Shown one piece after another: positions 6,240 through 8,677 of a stretch of DNA of 8,677 nt. Under the pieces are notes generated by a model, which was given only the letters and a program-made list of their open reading frames with translations, was not told where the DNA came from and did not search any database. Position numbers and translations under genes: made by a program. The DNA lies in NCBI GenBank assembly GCA_023389175.1, contig JAEWEW010000340.1:1-8677 (forward strand), read 5' to 3'. The stretch's first letter is position 1. Each line of letters opens with the position of its first letter. Origin of the DNA: Pseudomonadota bacterium (GTDB lineage: Bacteria > Pseudomonadota > Gammaproteobacteria > Burkholderiales > Burkholderiaceae_E).

Positions 6240-6263
6240 CGATCGGAACGGTTTATCCGATCG
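6240..6263. promoter_or_regulatory. Inverted repeat upstream of the repeat-protein gene (candidate operator)
   Basis: CGATCGGA (6240-6247) and TCCGATCG (6256-6263) are perfect 8-base inverted copies separated by 8 bases. A GTTTA pentamer occurs in front of both halves (6234-6238 and 6251-6255), forming an offset direct repeat with CGATCG. The element lies in the 169-base gap between otnC and the repeat-protein gene, which is noticeably less GC-rich than its surroundings. A weak promoter TTTATC (6252-6257) with TACATT (6275-6280), spaced by 17 bases, would overlap its right half, as an operator might. No T-run follows, so it is not an intrinsic terminator for otnC. Confidence 0.45.
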
Positions 6264-6339
6264 AGGTGGGCTATTACATTCTCATCATGCTGTAGCGCAC
6301 AACCGCCACGCAGCCCGACAACCAATGAAGGAGCCCACC

Positions 6340-6726
6340 ATGAACTTCCGCAAATCCCTGGTCAGTGCCACCATCCTCGCCACCCTGGCAGCCGGCGCTT
6401 CGGCTGCGTACATGGACTCGGACGAGGGCGTCCCGCAGCACTTCGTGTCGCTGCAAGCCGACGAAGGTGTTCCGCAGAACCTGATCGCGCTGCAGGCCGA
6501 CGAGGGCGTTCCCCAGAATCTGGTCGCGATGGCCGCCGACGAAGGCGTTCCGCAGAACCTGGTGGCGATGAATGCCGACGAAGGTGTCCCGCAAAACCTG
6601 GTCGCGATGAATGCCGACGAGGGCGTGCCGCAGAACCTGGTCGCGATGGCCGCGGACGAAGGCGTGCCGCAAAACCTGGTCGCGATGAACGCCGACGAAG
6701 GCGTCCCGCAAAACCTCATCGCCTGA
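6340..6726 (+). CDS. Small exported acidic protein of 13-residue tandem repeats, unknown family
   Basis: The gene encodes 128 residues. Residues 1-22 are a clear Sec signal peptide: MNFRKS start, hydrophobic core TILATLAAG, and an Ala-x-Ala cleavage site (ASA, then AYMD). After a five-residue linker the whole mature protein is seven copies of a 13-residue unit with core DEGVPQNLVAMNA, plus a final 10-residue copy ending at the stop. The first copy is divergent (QHFVSLQA). The mature part has about 17 acidic residues and no Lys, Arg or Cys, so it is strongly anionic. Each unit reads as a turn (DEGVP) followed by a possible beta strand (QNLVAMNA). The start is firm: GAAGGAG lies 6 bases before the ATG. 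An in-frame ATG at 6325 would add MKEPT and has no ribosome-binding site. An intrinsic terminator follows 15 bases after the stop, so this is a monocistronic gene. No modifying enzyme or protease gene lies beside it. I recognise no family. Confidence 0.85.
   Translation: MNFRKSLVSATILATLAAGASAAYMDSDEGVPQHFVSLQADEGVPQNLIALQADEGVPQNLVAMAADEGVPQNLVAMNADEGVPQNLVAMNADEGVPQNLVAMAADEGVPQNLVAMNADEGVPQNLIA
6421..6723 (+). repeat. 39-base coding tandem repeat, seven full copies and one partial
   Basis: Copies begin at 6421, 6460, 6499, 6538, 6577, 6616 and 6655, with a 30-base partial copy at 6694. The copies differ mostly at third codon positions: Gly is GGC or GGT, Val is GTC, GTT or GTG, Gln is CAG or CAA, Asn is AAC or AAT, and Glu is GAA or GAG. 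The encoded unit is almost unchanged from copy 3 onward. Because the period is a multiple of three, other frames, including both antisense ones, also stay open; these are artefacts. Confidence 0.95.
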
Positions 6727-6741
6727 CACTACGAGGCAACC

Positions 6742-6783
6742 AAGGCACGCAGCGGCCGGTCACCCGGCCGCCCGGTGCCTTTT
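6742..6783 (+). terminator. Rho-independent terminator of the repeat-protein gene
   Basis: AAGGCAC (6742-6748) pairs with GTGCCTT (6775-6781). Inside it, GCGGCCGG (6752-6759) pairs with CCGGCCGC (6764-6771) around a four-base TCAC loop. Three unpaired bases on each side separate the two stems. The hairpin runs into TTTTCTC. It begins 15 bases after the TGA stop at 6726. On the minus strand the tail is not T-rich, so it should act mainly on the repeat-protein transcript, not on tctA. Confidence 0.85.
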
Positions 6784-6901
6784 CTCATTCAAGATCGACT
6801 GCTGCGTACGCCGCGTCATGGCCGTCCACCGCAGCCGCACCGCCTCGCCACCCACCTCGTCGCATGCCGCACCCCGCCCGGGCGCCTGCCGCATCGGAGA
6901 A

Positions 6902-8407
6902 CTACTCCTCCTGGAACGCCTCCTGCCGCTTCTTCGCGATCTTCGGGCTGAACACGAGCACCAGCAGCACCGCGGCGATGATCAGCAGCACCAGCGACAA
7001 CGGCCGGGTGAAGAACACCGTGGCGTCGCCGCGCGAGATGGTCAGTGCCCGCCGCAGGTACTCCTCCATCAGCTTGCCCAGCACGAACCCGAGCAAGAGC
7101 GGCGCCGGCTCGCAGTCGAGCTTCTTGAAGGCATAGCCGAGGATCGCGAACGGGATCGTCATGAACACGTCGAACGTGTTGTTGTTGACCGAGTAGGCCC
7201 CGATCACGCAGAACAGCAGGATCGCCGGGTAGAGCAGCCGGTACGGGATCGTCAGCAGCCGGATCCAGATGCCGATCAGCGGCAGGTTCAGGATCACCAG
7301 CATCACGTTGCCGATCCACATCGAGCAGATCAGCCCCCAGAACAGCGTCGGGTTGCTCGACATCACCTGCGGGCCGGGCTGGATGTTGTGGATCATCATC
7401 GCCGCGATCATCAGCGCCATCACCGCGTTGGTCGGCAGCCCGAGCGTGAGCATCGGCACGAACGACATCTGCGAGCCGGCGTTGTTGGCCGCCTCCGGGC
7501 CGGCCACGCCTTCGATGGTGCCGGTGCCGAAGCGCTCCGGATGCCGGGACACCTTCTTCTCCAGCGCGTAGCTGGAGAAGGCCGACAGCGTCGCGCCGCC
7601 GCCCGGCAGGATGCCGAGGAAGGATCCCAGCGCGGTGCCGCGCACGATCGGCATGAAGGCCTGCTTGAGGTCGGCCGCGGTCGGAAACAGGCCCTTGATG
7701 CGACCGGCCAGGATGCTGCGATCCTCCTTCTGCTCCAGGTTCAGGATGATCTCGGCGAAGCCGAACATGCCCATGGCGACCACGGCGAACTCCACGCCGT
7801 CGGTGAGCTCGGGGATGTCGAAGGAGAAGCGGGCAACGCCCGAGTTGACGTCGGTGCCGATCATGCCCAGCAGCAGCCCCAGCACCACCATCGCGAGCGC
7901 CTTGACCACCGAGCCGTTGGCCAGCACCACCGCGGCCACCAGGCCGAGCACCATCAGCGAGAAGTACTCGGCCGGGCCGAACTTGAACGCCACCTCCGCG
8001 AGCGGCGGCGCGAAGGCGGCCAGCAGGAACGTGGCCACCGTGCCGGCGAAGAAGGACGCGATCGCCGCGATCGCGAGCGCCGGGCCGGCGCGGCCGTTGC
8101 GCGCCATCTGGTAGCCGTCGAGCACGGTCACCACCGAGGCCGACTCGCCGGGCAGGTTGACCAGGATCGCGGTGGTGGAGCCGCCGTACTGCGAGCCGTA
8201 GTAGATGCCGGCAAGCATGATCAGCGCGGTGGTGGGATCCGACAGCTGGTAGGTGATCGGCAGCAGCATGGCGATGGTTGCCAGCGGGCCGATGCCGGGC
8301 AGCACGCCGATCGCGGTGCCGAGGAACACCCCGATGAAGCAGTACATCAGGTTCTCGAGCGTCGCTGCGGTCGCGAAGCCGAGGGCAAGGTGCTCGAAGA
8401 CTTCCAT
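6902..8407 (-). CDS. tctA: Tripartite tricarboxylate transporter, large membrane subunit TctA
   Basis: This 501-residue inner-membrane protein is the large, probably 11- or 12-helix permease of a TctCBA secondary transporter, which takes up citrate-like or other organic anions delivered by a periplasmic TctC protein. Diagnostic motifs are GVLPGIGPLA (34-43), the substrate-site loop YGSQYGGSTTAILVNLPGES (70-89) and DGYQMARNGRAGPAL (97-111). The internal-repeat counterpart GILPGGGATLSAF lies at 265-277, with GPEAANNAGSQ (303-313) and TLGLPTNAVMALM (321-333). Length is typical for the family. The start is at ATG 8407, with a weak GAGAGA 5 bases upstream. It lies 18 bases downstream of the tctB stop, so the two genes are co-transcribed. 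The polar C terminus is rich in charged residues (KIAKKRQEAFQEE). The substrate cannot be told from TctA alone. The repeat-protein gene is convergent. Confidence 0.96.
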   Translation of the reverse strand: MEVFEHLALGFATAATLENLMYCFIGVFLGTAIGVLPGIGPLATIAMLLPITYQLSDPTTALIMLAGIYYGSQYGGSTTAILVNLPGESASVVTVLDGYQMARNGRAGPALAIAAIASFFAGTVATFLLAAFAPPLAEVAFKFGPAEYFSLMVLGLVAAVVLANGSVVKALAMVVLGLLLGMIGTDVNSGVARFSFDIPELTDGVEFAVVAMGMFGFAEIILNLEQKEDRSILAGRIKGLFPTAADLKQAFMPIVRGTALGSFLGILPGGGATLSAFSSYALEKKVSRHPERFGTGTIEGVAGPEAANNAGSQMSFVPMLTLGLPTNAVMALMIAAMMIHNIQPGPQVMSSNPTLFWGLICSMWIGNVMLVILNLPLIGIWIRLLTIPYRLLYPAILLFCVIGAYSVNNNTFDVFMTIPFAILGYAFKKLDCEPAPLLLGFVLGKLMEEYLRRALTISRGDATVFFTRPLSLVLLIIAAVLLVLVFSPKIAKKRQEAFQEE

Positions 8408-8425
8408 GGGCGTCTCTCGGTTGCT

Positions 8426-8677
8426 TCAGCGGGTGAGGAACGGCGGCCAGACCGGGAATTGCAGTTCGAGGCCCTTCACGAAGACGAGGTAGCTGAAGCC
8501 ACCCAGCACGATGGTCGAGAGGAGGGCGGCCCTCCAGGTGAACTCGCGCGAGGCCATCGCGCTCAGGATCACCAGGACCGCCATCGCGATCACGAAGCCC
8601 AGCCGCGGCAGCAGCACGCCGTACAGGATGACCGCCCCGAGGATGACGATCAGTCCGCGCCAGCCGATCGGCTCGAC
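8426..8677 (-). CDS. tctB: Tripartite tricarboxylate transporter small membrane subunit TctB, 5' end outside window
   Basis: The frame ends in TGA at 8426 and stays open to the right edge, giving the C-terminal 83 residues of a protein that normally has about 150. Hydrophobic segments are visible at the start (GLIVILGAVILYGVLLP), then VIAMAVLVILSAMA, then LLSTIVLGGFSYLVFVKGL. The segment ends PVWPPFLTR. The pattern of short helices and the closing 'G-L-E-L-Q-F-P-V-W-P' fit TctB, and its position directly upstream of tctA supports the call. TctB is the four-helix small subunit that pairs with TctA. A GTG at 8617 is internal, not the start. A tctC gene would be expected beyond the edge but cannot be seen. 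Confidence 0.88.
   Translation of the reverse strand, partial: VEPIGWRGLIVILGAVILYGVLLPRLGFVIAMAVLVILSAMASREFTWRAALLSTIVLGGFSYLVFVKGLELQFPVWPPFLTR

Noticed and set aside
6274..6729. Two long antisense open frames across the tandem repeat, also repetitive
   Set aside because: A 39-base period keeps every frame open in step. Only the plus-strand frame has a signal peptide, a ribosome-binding site and a following terminator.
6784..6901. Gap between the repeat-gene terminator and the tctA stop
   Set aside because: I see no gene, terminator on the tctA side or repeat in these 118 bases.

Overview
This is a GC-rich window from a bacterial chromosome. The gene order pheA-hisC-tyrA, the TctA/TctB tripartite tricarboxylate transporter genes, and the base and codon use suggest a betaproteobacterium, probably Burkholderiales. 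That placement is an inference from gene content. No rRNA, tRNA, CRISPR array, integrase or insertion sequence is visible.

Layout, left to right. (1) Bases 1-382, minus strand: the 5' part of an unrecognised secreted or membrane-anchored protein that runs off the left edge. (2) Bases 510-3720, plus strand: an aromatic amino acid operon of chorismate mutase/prephenate dehydratase (pheA), a HisC-type aminotransferase (hisC) and prephenate dehydrogenase (tyrA). HisC and tyrA overlap by one base. (3) Bases 3737-5479, minus strand: a beta-hydroxyacid dehydrogenase and a type II haloacid-dehalogenase-like hydrolase. (4) Bases 5514-6170, plus strand: an OtnC-like class II aldolase, divergent from the hydrolase with only about 34 bases between the chosen starts. 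(5) Bases 6340-6726, plus strand: a small exported protein made almost entirely of a 13-residue tandem repeat, with an inverted repeat upstream and an intrinsic terminator downstream. (6) Bases 6902-8677, minus strand: tctA and the 3' part of tctB, the membrane subunits of a TctCBA-type solute transporter.

How the genes fit together. PheA and TyrA take the phenylalanine and tyrosine branches from chorismate/prephenate, and the aminotransferase between them could serve histidine, aromatic transamination, or both. The dehydrogenase, hydrolase, aldolase and organic-anion transporter resemble a patchwork for catabolism of sugar acids or other hydroxy-acids. OtnC is known from four-carbon acid-sugar catabolism, but its usual kinase partner is not in the window.

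The most unusual object is the acidic 13-residue repeat protein at 6340-6726. I do not recognise a family for it. Its repeats keep the amino-acid sequence while changing synonymous codons, which points to a selected, functional repeat.
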